Shown: one piece after another, positions 15,810-23,291 of the stretch
Numbering within the stretch: position 1 is the first letter of the stretch
Layout: every line of letters starts with the position of its first letter
From: JADJPO01 sp046330955
GTDB taxonomy: Bacteria > Actinomycetota > Actinomycetes > Actinomycetales > Kineosporiaceae
Reading direction: 5' to 3'
NCBI GenBank assembly: GCA_046330955.1
Contig: JAXLRT010000014.1
Location: 77,246 to 141,245, forward strand
Length of the DNA stretch: 64,000 nucleotides
Program-made: the position numbers and the translations under genes
The notes under the pieces: model-generated
The model's input: only the letters and a program-made list of their open reading frames with translations
Database searches by the model: none
Told to the model about the DNA's origin: nothing

Positions 15810-17027
15810 ATGAGCATCGAGCGCCCCGCAGGGTTGCGTGTCACGCTGCGCGACTGGCTCCGGCCGCCGCGACCCCACGGTGAGGCGGTCGAGGACCGCG
15901 TCGTCAGCTCGCTGGAGCTGTTCTACGACCTGGTCTTCGTGGTGTTCGTCGCGCAGGTCGCGCAGGCGTTGGCAGCCCGCCCGGACGTCGTGGGCCTGGG
16001 CACCTTCATCGTGCTCTTCAGCCTGGTCTGGTACACGTGGCTCAACGGCACGCTCTACCACGACCTGCACGGCGGGGACGACGGCCGCTCGCGGGTGTAC
16101 ATGTTCGTCCAGATGTCACTGATCGCCTTGATCTCGGTGTACGCCGGGCACGCGGGCGACCGCGCCGACGACGGACGATCGTTCGCCACGGTGCTCCTGG
16201 TGCTCATCGCCTGGCTGACGTACCAGTGGTGGGTCGTGCGCCGGCAGGACGACCCCGCCATGGCGGCCACGACCACGCCCTACTTCATCGGCCTCGCCGG
16301 CATCTTCCTGTTCGTCCTGGCGAGCATCTTCGCCGCCTCCGACGCGGTACGAGTGCTGCTGTGGGGGCTGGGCGCCGTGGCAGCGATCATCGTCCCGCTC
16401 GTCGCGCTGTCGCGGCGGAGAGATCGGATCGAGACGGCCTTCCAGATCTCGGCGTCCATGGCCGAACGGTTCGGACTGTTCACGATCATCGTTCTCGGTG
16501 AGGTGATGGCCGGCGTCGTGAACGGGCTCCACGGGGCCGAGCACTCGGCGTCCACCACCGCGGTCGGCCTGCTCTGCCTGGGCATCGGATTCGGCATCTG
16601 GTGGAACTACTTCGACTTCGTCGGCCTGCGCCCGCCGCGGCCCGGGCTCGCGGTGCGTGGCCTATGGCTGATCACGCATCTGCCGTTGTCGATGGCGGTG
16701 GCGGCGATCGGCGCCGGCATGGTCGGCCTGATCGAGCAGGCACCCCGGCAGCACTCCCCCGCCGGGACAGCCTGGCTCATCGGCGGGTCGGTCGCCGTCC
16801 TCTGCCTCTGCCTGGCGGTGCTGTTGCGGTTGCTGCCCGAACGTCGCGGCGCGCAGCTGGTGCCGGTGGGCTTGATCGTGGCGGCCGTGGTCGCCGTCGC
16901 CGCGGCCGCGCTGCAGCCGGCACCGTGGGTGCTGACGCTGGTACTGGTTCTCGCGCTCACCGCCGTGTGGGGCGAGTCCTTCGTGCGGCACGCGCGGCTG
17001 GGTGAACCGTTCAGTACTCACCCTTGA
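15810..17027 (+). CDS. ltrA: Low-temperature-requirement A (LtrA) family membrane protein
   Basis: 405 residues from ATG 15810 (ribosome-binding site cagggaggg). The family hallmark VSSLELFYDLVFVVFV is followed by about 11 hydrophobic spans, and ERFGLFTIIVLGEVMAGVV is also characteristic. LtrA proteins are named from a Listeria cold-growth locus, but their biochemical activity is unknown. The gene follows the toxin closely and overlaps the convergent gene at its 3' end by 17 bases. Confidence 0.9.
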   Translation: MSIERPAGLRVTLRDWLRPPRPHGEAVEDRVVSSLELFYDLVFVVFVAQVAQALAARPDVVGLGTFIVLFSLVWYTWLNGTLYHDLHGGDDGRSRVYMFVQMSLIALISVYAGHAGDRADDGRSFATVLLVLIAWLTYQWWVVRRQDDPAMAATTTPYFIGLAGIFLFVLASIFAASDAVRVLLWGLGAVAAIIVPLVALSRRRDRIETAFQISASMAERFGLFTIIVLGEVMAGVVNGLHGAEHSASTTAVGLLCLGIGFGIWWNYFDFVGLRPPRPGLAVRGLWLITHLPLSMAVAAIGAGMVGLIEQAPRQHSPAGTAWLIGGSVAVLCLCLAVLLRLLPERRGAQLVPVGLIVAAVVAVAAAALQPAPWVLTLVLVLALTAVWGESFVRHARLGEPFSTHP

Positions 17028-17475
17028 TGACGAAGAAGGACCCCCGGATGGTCCCCGCCAGCTTCGACCGCTGGGTGGCGAACTTGAACTTCGAGGCCAG
17101 CTCGTCGGGCACCGGCATGCCCTCGGACAACTTGAATCCCACGGCCCGCTTGGACCCCGGTTCGAGGCCGTACATGACGTTGATGGCGAGGCCGGATTCG
17201 TAGAACACGTGGGCGAACCGGGTGCCCTCGGCCACGAAGGACGTCGCCTCGAGGGCCGGGGAGCCGATCACGATGTCGCGTTCCGTGCGCAGGATGTGGC
17301 TGACCCACTCGACCGTGTCCGCCGCCTCGGTCGCCGGCTCGACGGTGAAGACGTGGTCGTACTTGTTCTTGAAGTACCGGGCCTCGTTGGCTCGCAGGCC
17401 GGCCAGGGTGTCCGCGACCGGCGACGATTCCAGCCCGACGGTGGACACCGTCTGAAAGTCGACGACATACGACAC
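17011..17475 (-). CDS. Conserved hypothetical protein (154 aa)
   Basis: 154 residues from GTG 17475, chosen because cgggaggt sits 8 bases upstream. Sequence features: VVDFQTVSTVGLESSPVAD, LAGLRANEARYFKNKYDH, VEWVSHILRTERDIVIGSP, FYESGLAINVMYGLEPGSK. There are no membrane spans or signal peptide and no catalytic motif I recognise; it looks like a compact alpha/beta protein. It lies convergent to ltrA with a 17-base overlap. Codon bias is strongly like its neighbours, so it is almost certainly coding, but I cannot assign a function. Confidence 0.75.
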   Translation of the reverse strand: MSYVVDFQTVSTVGLESSPVADTLAGLRANEARYFKNKYDHVFTVEPATEAADTVEWVSHILRTERDIVIGSPALEATSFVAEGTRFAHVFYESGLAINVMYGLEPGSKRAVGFKLSEGMPVPDELASKFKFATQRSKLAGTIRGSFFVIKGEY

Positions 17476-17626
17476 TGCACGTACCTCCCGTGGCTCATCG
17501 GATCTCCTCCGCAGGAGGATCTGCACCGATCGTAGCCAGCCGAGCAGGCGATGCCTGGACGGCCCGAGCCGGGGCAGATCACGGCAGCACGTGCCGCGCG
17601 ACCGGCACCGAGGACGCGTTCGGGGG

Positions 17627-18202
17627 TCAGAGTCGGGCCAGCAGGGCGGTCAGCGGCGCCGGCACCCGGTCGAGCGGGACGGCGCCCGCCAGGCCCGCAC
17701 CGTAGTCACGTTTGCGCCCGGCCCGGGTCCCGATGAACCGGTGGAGGTGGTGCTCGACCGGCCGGTTCCGCTGGGCGGGTTGGCGTTGCAGGATCCGCAG
17801 CGCGGGCAGTTCACCCCGGTCGGCGACGAACGCCAGGACGCCCTCGATCCCGATGGCTCGGATCAGCTCGTCCTCGAGATCGCGGCGGCAGACGTGGAAG
17901 CCACCGGCCGGCGTCGAGGCGTCGGGGTCGGCCGGCAACCCGGCCCGTTCGAAGGCGGTGGCGAAGTACCCCACCTCGCCCGCGTCGCACAGGCCGAACA
18001 CCCGCAGCCCTGTCCCGGCCGGGCCGAACCGGCGGACGTGGTGTCCCACGTTGGTCGCCCCGCCCATGGCGACCAGCTCGACCGAGCGCGCCGCCAGGTC
18101 GAGCCCCGAGCGCCGGGCCAGGATCGCCAGCGCCTCGCGGTCACTGTCGCCCTCGACCAGGACGACGGTGACGGTTCCGGCCGGCAACGGCTGGACGAGC
18201 AT
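17627..18202 (-). CDS. TOPRIM-domain protein (OLD-nuclease-like, no ATPase)
   Basis: 191 residues from ATG 18202. The N-terminus VTVVLVEGDSDREALAIL carries the TOPRIM glutamate, and VELVAMGGATNVGHHV and VFGLCDAGEVGYF supply the strand and acidic Dx-type motif typical of OLD-family/primase TOPRIM folds. The C-terminus is Arg-rich with a predicted helical tail. OLD nucleases usually pair this domain with an N-terminal ABC ATPase; here it stands alone. It is divergent from the ammonia-lyase gene with 111 bases between the starts. Nuclease activity is plausible but unproven. Confidence 0.75.
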   Translation of the reverse strand: MLVQPLPAGTVTVVLVEGDSDREALAILARRSGLDLAARSVELVAMGGATNVGHHVRRFGPAGTGLRVFGLCDAGEVGYFATAFERAGLPADPDASTPAGGFHVCRRDLEDELIRAIGIEGVLAFVADRGELPALRILQRQPAQRNRPVEHHLHRFIGTRAGRKRDYGAGLAGAVPLDRVPAPLTALLARL

Positions 18203-18313
18203 GACCGCAGTAGACCACGCCCCTTCGGGCACGACCGCTACGGACTCTCCTCGCGCGGCGCCGTCCGCTGTGCACGCTGGACTCGGCTCCACCCGCCCGG
18301 CGAGAGTGGCGTC

Positions 18314-19480
18314 ATGACCGCCCGCAGCGCTCGACGCGACACCCCCGACGACCCGACCTGGTACGCCCGGCCGGATCGGCCGACCTGGAGCAGCCCGCCG
18401 CTCTCGGACGAGGTCGCCGCCTTCCATCGGACGTTGCCCGGATACTCCCCCACGCCGTTGGTGGAACTGCCCGCCCTGGCGGCCGAACTCGGTGTCGGGC
18501 GGGTATTCGTCAAGGACGAGTCGCAGCGCCTCGTCCTGTCGGCGTTCAAGATCCTCGGCGCCTCCTGGGCGATCGCCCGAGCCCTCACCTCCCGGACGCC
18601 GACCAGCCCGCCCGCCCCACCTGCCCGGGACGACGCCGGCCTGTACTCGCTCGACGGGTTACGTCGGCTGGCGGCCGCGCAGCCCGCCGTCCTGGTGACC
18701 GCCACCGACGGCAACCACGGCCGGGCGGTGGCCCACATGGCCCGCCTGATCGGCCTGCCGGCACACATCGTCGTCCCGGACGTCGTCCCGCAGGAGGCGC
18801 TGGATCGCATCGCCGCCGAGGGCGCCCGGGTGAGCGTGATCTCAGGCTCCTACGACGAGGCGGTCGAGCACGCCGCGCGCCTGGCCGAGGCCGAACCCGG
18901 CGGGCTGCTGATCCAGGACACCGCCTGGCCCGGCTACGAGACGGTGCCGCAGTGGATCGTCGACGGCTACGCCACGCTGGTCGGCGAGCTCGACGAGCAA
19001 CTCGCCGAGGTCGGCGTCGAGGCCCCCGACCTGGTCGCCGTCCCGGTCGGGGTCGGCTCGCTGGCCCAGGCCGTGATCGCTCACTACCGGCGGACCGGGC
19101 TGTCCCGTCACACGACGGTGCTGTCGGTCGAGCCCGACACCGCCGCGTGCACCGTCGCGAGCCTGCGCGCCGGCCGGCCGGTGACCGTGCCGACCGGTGC
19201 CACCGTGATGGCGGGACTCAACTGCGGCACCCTGTCGAGCCTGGCCTGGCCGGTGATCGCTGCCGGACTCGACGCCGCCGTCGCCGTCGCGGACGCCGAC
19301 ACGCTGCGTGCCGTCGACGACCTGGGTGCTCTGGGCGTCTCGTCAGGGCCGAGCGGAGCCGCCGTCCTGGCAGGGGTGCGCGCGGCCCTCGCCGGGCAGC
19401 ACCCGGGTCGCCGTGCCGCGCTGGGGCTGCCGGAGCAGGCGGTCGTGGTGCTGCTGAGCACCGAGGGCACCCACCGATGA
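18314..19480 (+). CDS. dpaL: Diaminopropionate ammonia-lyase-like PLP enzyme
   Basis: 388 residues from ATG 18314. Motifs of the DpaL (YgeX) family: an N-terminal LPGYSPTPLVELPALAAEL, VFVKDESQRL, the Schiff-base lysine in LSAFKILGASWA, TATDGNHGRAVAHMA, GSYDEAVEHA, QDTAWPGYE, VPVGVGSLAQAV, NCGTLSSLAWP. It would convert 2,3-diaminopropionate to pyruvate and two ammonia. It is translationally coupled (ATGA) to an M20-family amidohydrolase, a pairing that recalls ygeX-ygeY in enterobacteria. It is a nitrogen-scavenging pair by inference; a related amino acid substrate is possible. Confidence 0.88.
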   Translation: MTARSARRDTPDDPTWYARPDRPTWSSPPLSDEVAAFHRTLPGYSPTPLVELPALAAELGVGRVFVKDESQRLVLSAFKILGASWAIARALTSRTPTSPPAPPARDDAGLYSLDGLRRLAAAQPAVLVTATDGNHGRAVAHMARLIGLPAHIVVPDVVPQEALDRIAAEGARVSVISGSYDEAVEHAARLAEAEPGGLLIQDTAWPGYETVPQWIVDGYATLVGELDEQLAEVGVEAPDLVAVPVGVGSLAQAVIAHYRRTGLSRHTTVLSVEPDTAACTVASLRAGRPVTVPTGATVMAGLNCGTLSSLAWPVIAAGLDAAVAVADADTLRAVDDLGALGVSSGPSGAAVLAGVRAALAGQHPGRRAALGLPEQAVVVLLSTEGTHR

Positions 19481-20739
19481 GCCCGGCCCTGGTCGACGTG
19501 AACGGCGACCGGCTGTGGTCGCGGCTGATGGAGCTGAGGCAGATCGGCGGCTACGACGACGCGGCCACCGGGCTGCGCGGCGTCCGGCGGTTGGCCCTGA
19601 CCGAGCAGGACGCCGCGGCCCGCCACCGGGTGATCGGCTGGCTGCGCGAGGCCGGGTTGAGCGTGCGGATCGACCGGATCGGCAACGTTTACGCCACCCG
19701 GGCGGGCAACGAAGCCGGGCTGGCGAGCGTGCTGCTCGGCTCGCACCTCGACAGCGTCGCCACCGCCGGCGCGTTCGACGGCGTGCTCGGGGTGCTGGGC
19801 GCCCTGGAGGCGGTGCTCAGCCTCGACGAGCACCGCATCATCACGCGGCGCCCGATCGAGATCGGCATCTTCACCGAGGAGGAGGGCGTCCGGTTCGGCA
19901 CCGACATGCTCGGCTCGGCGGTCGCCGCGGGCCGGATCCCGCTCGACGCCGCCCTGAAGCTCACCGACTCCGACGGCGTCAGCGTGCAGGATGCCTTGCA
20001 GCGCATCGGGTTCGACGGCCCCGAGGACGAGCTGCGCGCCGTCCCGCACGCCTACCTCGAGTGCCACATCGAACAGGGCCCGGTGCTGGCCGCGGCCGGC
20101 CTGCCGATCGGCATCGTCACCGGGGTGCAGGCGATCTCGTGGCAGCGGCTGAGCCTGCGCGGGGCTGCGGCGCATGCCGGCACCACGCCGATCGAGTTGC
20201 GCCGGGACGCCGGCCTGGCCGCCGCCGCAGTGATGCTCGAGCTTCGCCGGATGTGCGATTCCGGGGCCTTCGGGGCGCTGCGGGCGACCGTGGGAACGCT
20301 CGACCTCACCCCGGGTCAGACCAACGTGATCCCTTCTGGTGCAACGCTGACCGTCGATCTGCGCAACCCGGACGACGCGGCGCTGCTGGCTGCCGAACAG
20401 CACCTGGAGTCCTTCGTGGAGAGCCTGGCCTCGACGTATGGCGTGACCGGTGCCCTGGAGCGCATGGCCCGAACCGGCGCCGTCCCGTTCGATCCGGCGG
20501 TGCAGGACCTGCTCGCCGCGACCGCTGACGACCTGGGACTGGCCCACCAGCGCCTGATCTCGGGCGCCGGGCACGATGCGCAGGAACTGGCGGCGCTGTG
20601 CCCGGCGGCGATGGTGTTCGTGGCCGGCGAGTACGGCGGGATCAGTCACAACCCGCGCGAGTTCTCCACCCCCGAGAACTGCGCGCACGGCGTCCGGGTA
20701 CTGGCCAACGCCGCCCGGCGTCTCGCCGATCAGCCCTGA
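19477..20739 (+). CDS. M20-family carbamoylase/allantoate amidohydrolase
   Basis: 420 residues from ATG 19477 overlapping the dpaL stop. Hydantoinase/carbamoylase-type M20 motifs: GSHLDSVATAGAFDGVLGVL (metal His/Asp), GIFTEEEGVRFG (catalytic Glu-Glu), LECHIEQGPVL (metal His), AAHAGTTPI, TPGQTNVIPSG, ISGAGHDAQELA, and GEYGGISHNPREFS. Members hydrolyse N-carbamoyl-L-amino acids, allantoate or ureidoglycine with two metal ions. Coupling to the ammonia-lyase suggests release of an amino acid that DpaL then deaminates. A repeat/hairpin follows the stop. Confidence 0.9.
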   Translation: MSPALVDVNGDRLWSRLMELRQIGGYDDAATGLRGVRRLALTEQDAAARHRVIGWLREAGLSVRIDRIGNVYATRAGNEAGLASVLLGSHLDSVATAGAFDGVLGVLGALEAVLSLDEHRIITRRPIEIGIFTEEEGVRFGTDMLGSAVAAGRIPLDAALKLTDSDGVSVQDALQRIGFDGPEDELRAVPHAYLECHIEQGPVLAAAGLPIGIVTGVQAISWQRLSLRGAAAHAGTTPIELRRDAGLAAAAVMLELRRMCDSGAFGALRATVGTLDLTPGQTNVIPSGATLTVDLRNPDDAALLAAEQHLESFVESLASTYGVTGALERMARTGAVPFDPAVQDLLAATADDLGLAHQRLISGAGHDAQELAALCPAAMVFVAGEYGGISHNPREFSTPENCAHGVRVLANAARRLADQP

Positions 20740-20776
20740 CGCGCGCGGTCGCCGGTAGCGCAGGGGTTTCCACCAC

Positions 20777-20829
20777 GCGCTGATCACCTTCAGCGGGCGG
20801 TCCACACCCACACAGAGGGATCAGAGCGC
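20777..20829. repeat. Dispersed TGATCACC repeat, copy 1 (terminator-like)
   Basis: The 33-base core starting at 20781 (tgatcaccttcagcgggcgg, continuing into ggtccacacccaca) matches both arms of the hairpin at 48241-48305 with few changes. The ends gcgctgatc and gatcagagcgc also pair. It follows the M20 gene stop. The remaining bases up to 21026 hold no gene I can support. Confidence 0.7.
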
Positions 20830-21026
20830 CCCCTCACCGCGATCATGGACGACGGCCCGCGCCGACGCGACGCCGGCCGGAGTCTCGCCCGCTCGACCAC
20901 CCGGGGACGTCAGCGTGGAACGGCAGGGAACGGGCGGAACGTCGCGGAACTCCTCGGAACCACCCGGCACGCAGCGGCACACAGCGGAACGCCCCAGGGG
21001 TGAGCGATCGCGTGTGGCCTGTGCGT

Positions 21027-21036
21027 GGAGGTGATC
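21027..21036 (+). promoter_or_regulatory. Extended Shine-Dalgarno sequence
   Basis: ggaggtgatc is a 10-of-10 complement to the 3' end of bacterial 16S rRNA (gatcacctcc), ending 3 bases before ATG 21040. It fixes that ATG as the start and implies strong translation of the first gene of the six-gene block. Confidence 0.8.
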
Positions 21037-21039
21037 GGC

Positions 21040-21999
21040 ATGACCCGAGGAATCGATCCGGACCTGTGGACGGCCGCGGACGAAGGGACCGTCGAGAGCG
21101 GCTGGAGCGAGGCCGAGCACTGGGGCGATGCCGATACCTGGGCCGACGCCGGCAGCTGGAGCGACACCGGCAGCTGGAGCGACACCGACGGCTGGGCCGA
21201 CACCGGCAGCTGGGCCGACACCGACGGCTGGAGCGACACCGACGGCTGGACCGATGACTGGACGGGCTTCACGCACCCACTGCGCGAGGTGATGCACGAG
21301 GACTTCGCGGACGCCGACGACGCGGCCTTCGAGGACGCCGTCGACGCGATCATGGGTGACCTCAGCGCGGCGGAGGGGTTCAGCTTCGCCAAGGCCTTGC
21401 GCCAGCTCGAGCGGGGAGCGAGCCAGGTACTGGCCAACCCCGTCGTCGGGGACATCGCCCGGACGGCGCTGCCCACCGCGGCGGGCGCCCTCGGCACGGT
21501 CATCGGTGGCCCGGTGGGGACGGCGATCGGCAGCCGGGTGGGCACGCTGGCCGCCGGAGCCCTCACCCGATCCGGCACCCCGGCAGCCCGGCCGACGCCG
21601 CCAGTCCCGGGCGTACCCAGTGTGCCGGGCGTGCCGGGCGTGCCGGCACCCCAGCCGCAGCTCCCTTCAGCGGCAACCGGTTCCGCCGCGGCAGCCCAGG
21701 GTCTGGTGCTCACCCAGCAACCCGATGTCCTCAAGGCGCTGATGGCCCTGGCCATGGGCCGCTACGGCGCCCAGCAGGTGGGCGGCGTCCCCGTCGCGTC
21801 GATGATGAACATGCTGAGCCAGGTCTTCGGTCAGGCCGCCGCCGATGCCGACGAGTTGGCCTATCTGGACGCCGACCCGCTGAGCGAGCAGGACGCCGAG
21901 GGCAGCTACCTCGAGGGCGCCTGGGATGTCGACCTCGGCGAGGGCCGCACCCTCTACACCACGTTCATGGACGTCGAGAACGAGGAGTTGTCGTCATGA
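21040..21999 (+). CDS. Trp/Asp hexapeptide-repeat protein with glycine zipper
   Basis: 319 residues. Region 1 (about 15-75) is acidic and built from six-residue repeats of W-[AS]-D-[AT]-[GD]-[GS] form (GSWSDTGSWSDTDGWADTGS). Region 2 is helical (EDAVDAIMGDLSAAEGFSFA). Region 3 is a glycine zipper (GALGTVIGGPVGTAIGSRVG) as in membrane-inserting or pore-like segments. Region 4 is a Pro/Val/Gly linker (PPVPGVPSVPGVPGVPAP), then a helical C-terminus (LTQQPDVLKALMALAMGRY) and an acidic tail. There is no signal peptide. I know no characterised homologue. Acidic-tail plus glycine-zipper proteins of this kind are found among extracellular contractile injection system cargo; that link is inference. 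The stop overlaps the next start (ATGA). Confidence 0.8.
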   Translation: MTRGIDPDLWTAADEGTVESGWSEAEHWGDADTWADAGSWSDTGSWSDTDGWADTGSWADTDGWSDTDGWTDDWTGFTHPLREVMHEDFADADDAAFEDAVDAIMGDLSAAEGFSFAKALRQLERGASQVLANPVVGDIARTALPTAAGALGTVIGGPVGTAIGSRVGTLAAGALTRSGTPAARPTPPVPGVPSVPGVPGVPAPQPQLPSAATGSAAAAQGLVLTQQPDVLKALMALAMGRYGAQQVGGVPVASMMNMLSQVFGQAAADADELAYLDADPLSEQDAEGSYLEGAWDVDLGEGRTLYTTFMDVENEELSS

Positions 22000-22481
22000 C
22001 CACCTCCGAACTGGCCACCGTCGAGATGCTGCTGATGCGGGTGCTGCCCGATCCGATGGGCTTCGCCGAACGGGTTCTCGGCGAACTGCTCGAGCGCCTG
22101 GCCACCGCTCCCCCGGGGTCCGGGCCGACCGTCGTCCCGGGATTCACGATGCCGAATGCCGCCCAGCCGGACGCCGCCGCGTCGAGCCCGGGCGAACACC
22201 CGCATCAGGCCCTGCTCGACCGCAGCATGCTGCTCGCCGCCGCGCTGGGCGCCTGTGACTGCTGGGGCGAGCACGGCGACTGCCCCACCTGCGGCGGTGA
22301 GGGGTCGGCCGGTTGGGTGCCGCCCGATCCCGAGCTGTTCGTCGAGTACGTCGCCCCCGCGGTACGACGCTCGACCGTCACCGATCTGCCGACGCCGACC
22401 GCGGCGACGCAGTCCGGCCAGACCCGATCCGAGGCCGTGGCCACCACCGATGGACCAGTCGAAGGAGAAGAACTCCCATGA
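21996..22481 (+). CDS. Hypothetical protein with CxC/CxxC cluster
   Basis: 161 residues. The helical N-terminus VEMLLMRVLPDPMGFAERVL is followed by a linker and a cysteine cluster GACDCWGEHGDCPTCGGEG, resembling one zinc knuckle of a DnaJ-type CxxCxGxG domain, then PPDPELFVEYVAPAVRRS and a disordered tail. No enzyme motif. It is coupled at both ends by ATGA overlaps to the repeat protein and the Ig-like protein, so it is an obligate member of the block; a structural or chaperone role is possible but unproven. Confidence 0.78.
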   Translation: MTTSELATVEMLLMRVLPDPMGFAERVLGELLERLATAPPGSGPTVVPGFTMPNAAQPDAAASSPGEHPHQALLDRSMLLAAALGACDCWGEHGDCPTCGGEGSAGWVPPDPELFVEYVAPAVRRSTVTDLPTPTAATQSGQTRSEAVATTDGPVEGEELP

Positions 22482-23275
22482 GCAACGGATTCCTGGACGA
22501 CCTCGATGCCTACGACGACGCCTACGACGACGCCGAACTGTTCGACGACGCCGAAGGCTTCGACGACAGCGAGTCCCGCAGGTCCCGGTCCCGCCAGCGC
22601 GCGCTGCAGCGGGCCCGGGCGCGGCAACGGGCCGCCGCCCTGCGACCCTCCACGCTGCCCGCGCCGACCAGCCCGCGGGCCGTGGTCAGCGCCGTCAAGC
22701 AGATCGACCTGCAGACCAAGGTGCAGCAGGACGACCTGCGCGCCGTGGTCGCCGCCGGCAACCGCAAACTCGACCGGGCCAACCTGGCCACGGTCGCGAC
22801 CCTGCTCATCGGCGAGGCGTTCCGCACCTTCGGGACGCCGGACAACACCTTCGTGCGCGCCGGCATCCAGGCCTCGCCGCTGCTGCTGCTCAGCCCGGGG
22901 CAGCGACGTCCCGGCATCGAAGGTGTCGTGCGGCACCCGGCCTTCATCGGCGGCGTGGGCGCCCTCGGGCTGGCCTTCCTCGGCGACCAGCGGGGCCGCG
23001 GATCCGCCGTGCGCAGCGTCAGCATCGTCGGCCCGGGGCAACTCGTGGTCGGCAGCAAGGTGCTCTTCGTGGCCGACGTGACCGATGCCTCCGGGCGACC
23101 CTCGTCGGCGACGGTCACCTGGACGTCGAGCGATACGACCGTGGCCACCGTCGACACCACCGGTGTGGTAGAGGCCCGCGGCGCCGGCTTCGCCGTCATC
23201 ACCGCCTCGGCCGACGGGGTCGTGCACCGCACCGGTCTGCAGGTCGCCGCTTCGACCGGCACCGGCACCAAGTAG
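22478..23275 (+). CDS. Asp-rich protein with bacterial Ig-like (BIG2) domain
   Basis: 265 residues. An acidic, Tyr/Phe-containing head (DDLDAYDDAYDDAELFDDAE) is followed by a very basic stretch (SRRSRSRQRALQRARARQR), a helical core (VKQIDLQTKVQQDDLRAVV, ATVATLLIGEAFRTFG), a hydrophobic GGVGALGLAFLG, and a C-terminal BIG2-type strand pattern (VSIVGPGQLVVGSKVLFVAD, TVTWTSSDTTVATVDTTGVV, VITASADGV). BIG2 domains mediate adhesion or structural contacts outside cells or in phage-like particles. There is no signal peptide, so export would need a non-Sec route. The start follows aaggag and overlaps the previous stop. Confidence 0.8.
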   Translation: MSNGFLDDLDAYDDAYDDAELFDDAEGFDDSESRRSRSRQRALQRARARQRAAALRPSTLPAPTSPRAVVSAVKQIDLQTKVQQDDLRAVVAAGNRKLDRANLATVATLLIGEAFRTFGTPDNTFVRAGIQASPLLLLSPGQRRPGIEGVVRHPAFIGGVGALGLAFLGDQRGRGSAVRSVSIVGPGQLVVGSKVLFVADVTDASGRPSSATVTWTSSDTTVATVDTTGVVEARGAGFAVITASADGVVHRTGLQVAASTGTGTK

Positions 23276-23291
23276 AAGGGCGTGGCTGGCC

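Noticed and set aside
21085..21260. CRISPR-like array
   Set aside because: The 18-bp periodic units are contiguous coding repeats without spacers; no CRISPR array or cas gene appears in the window.
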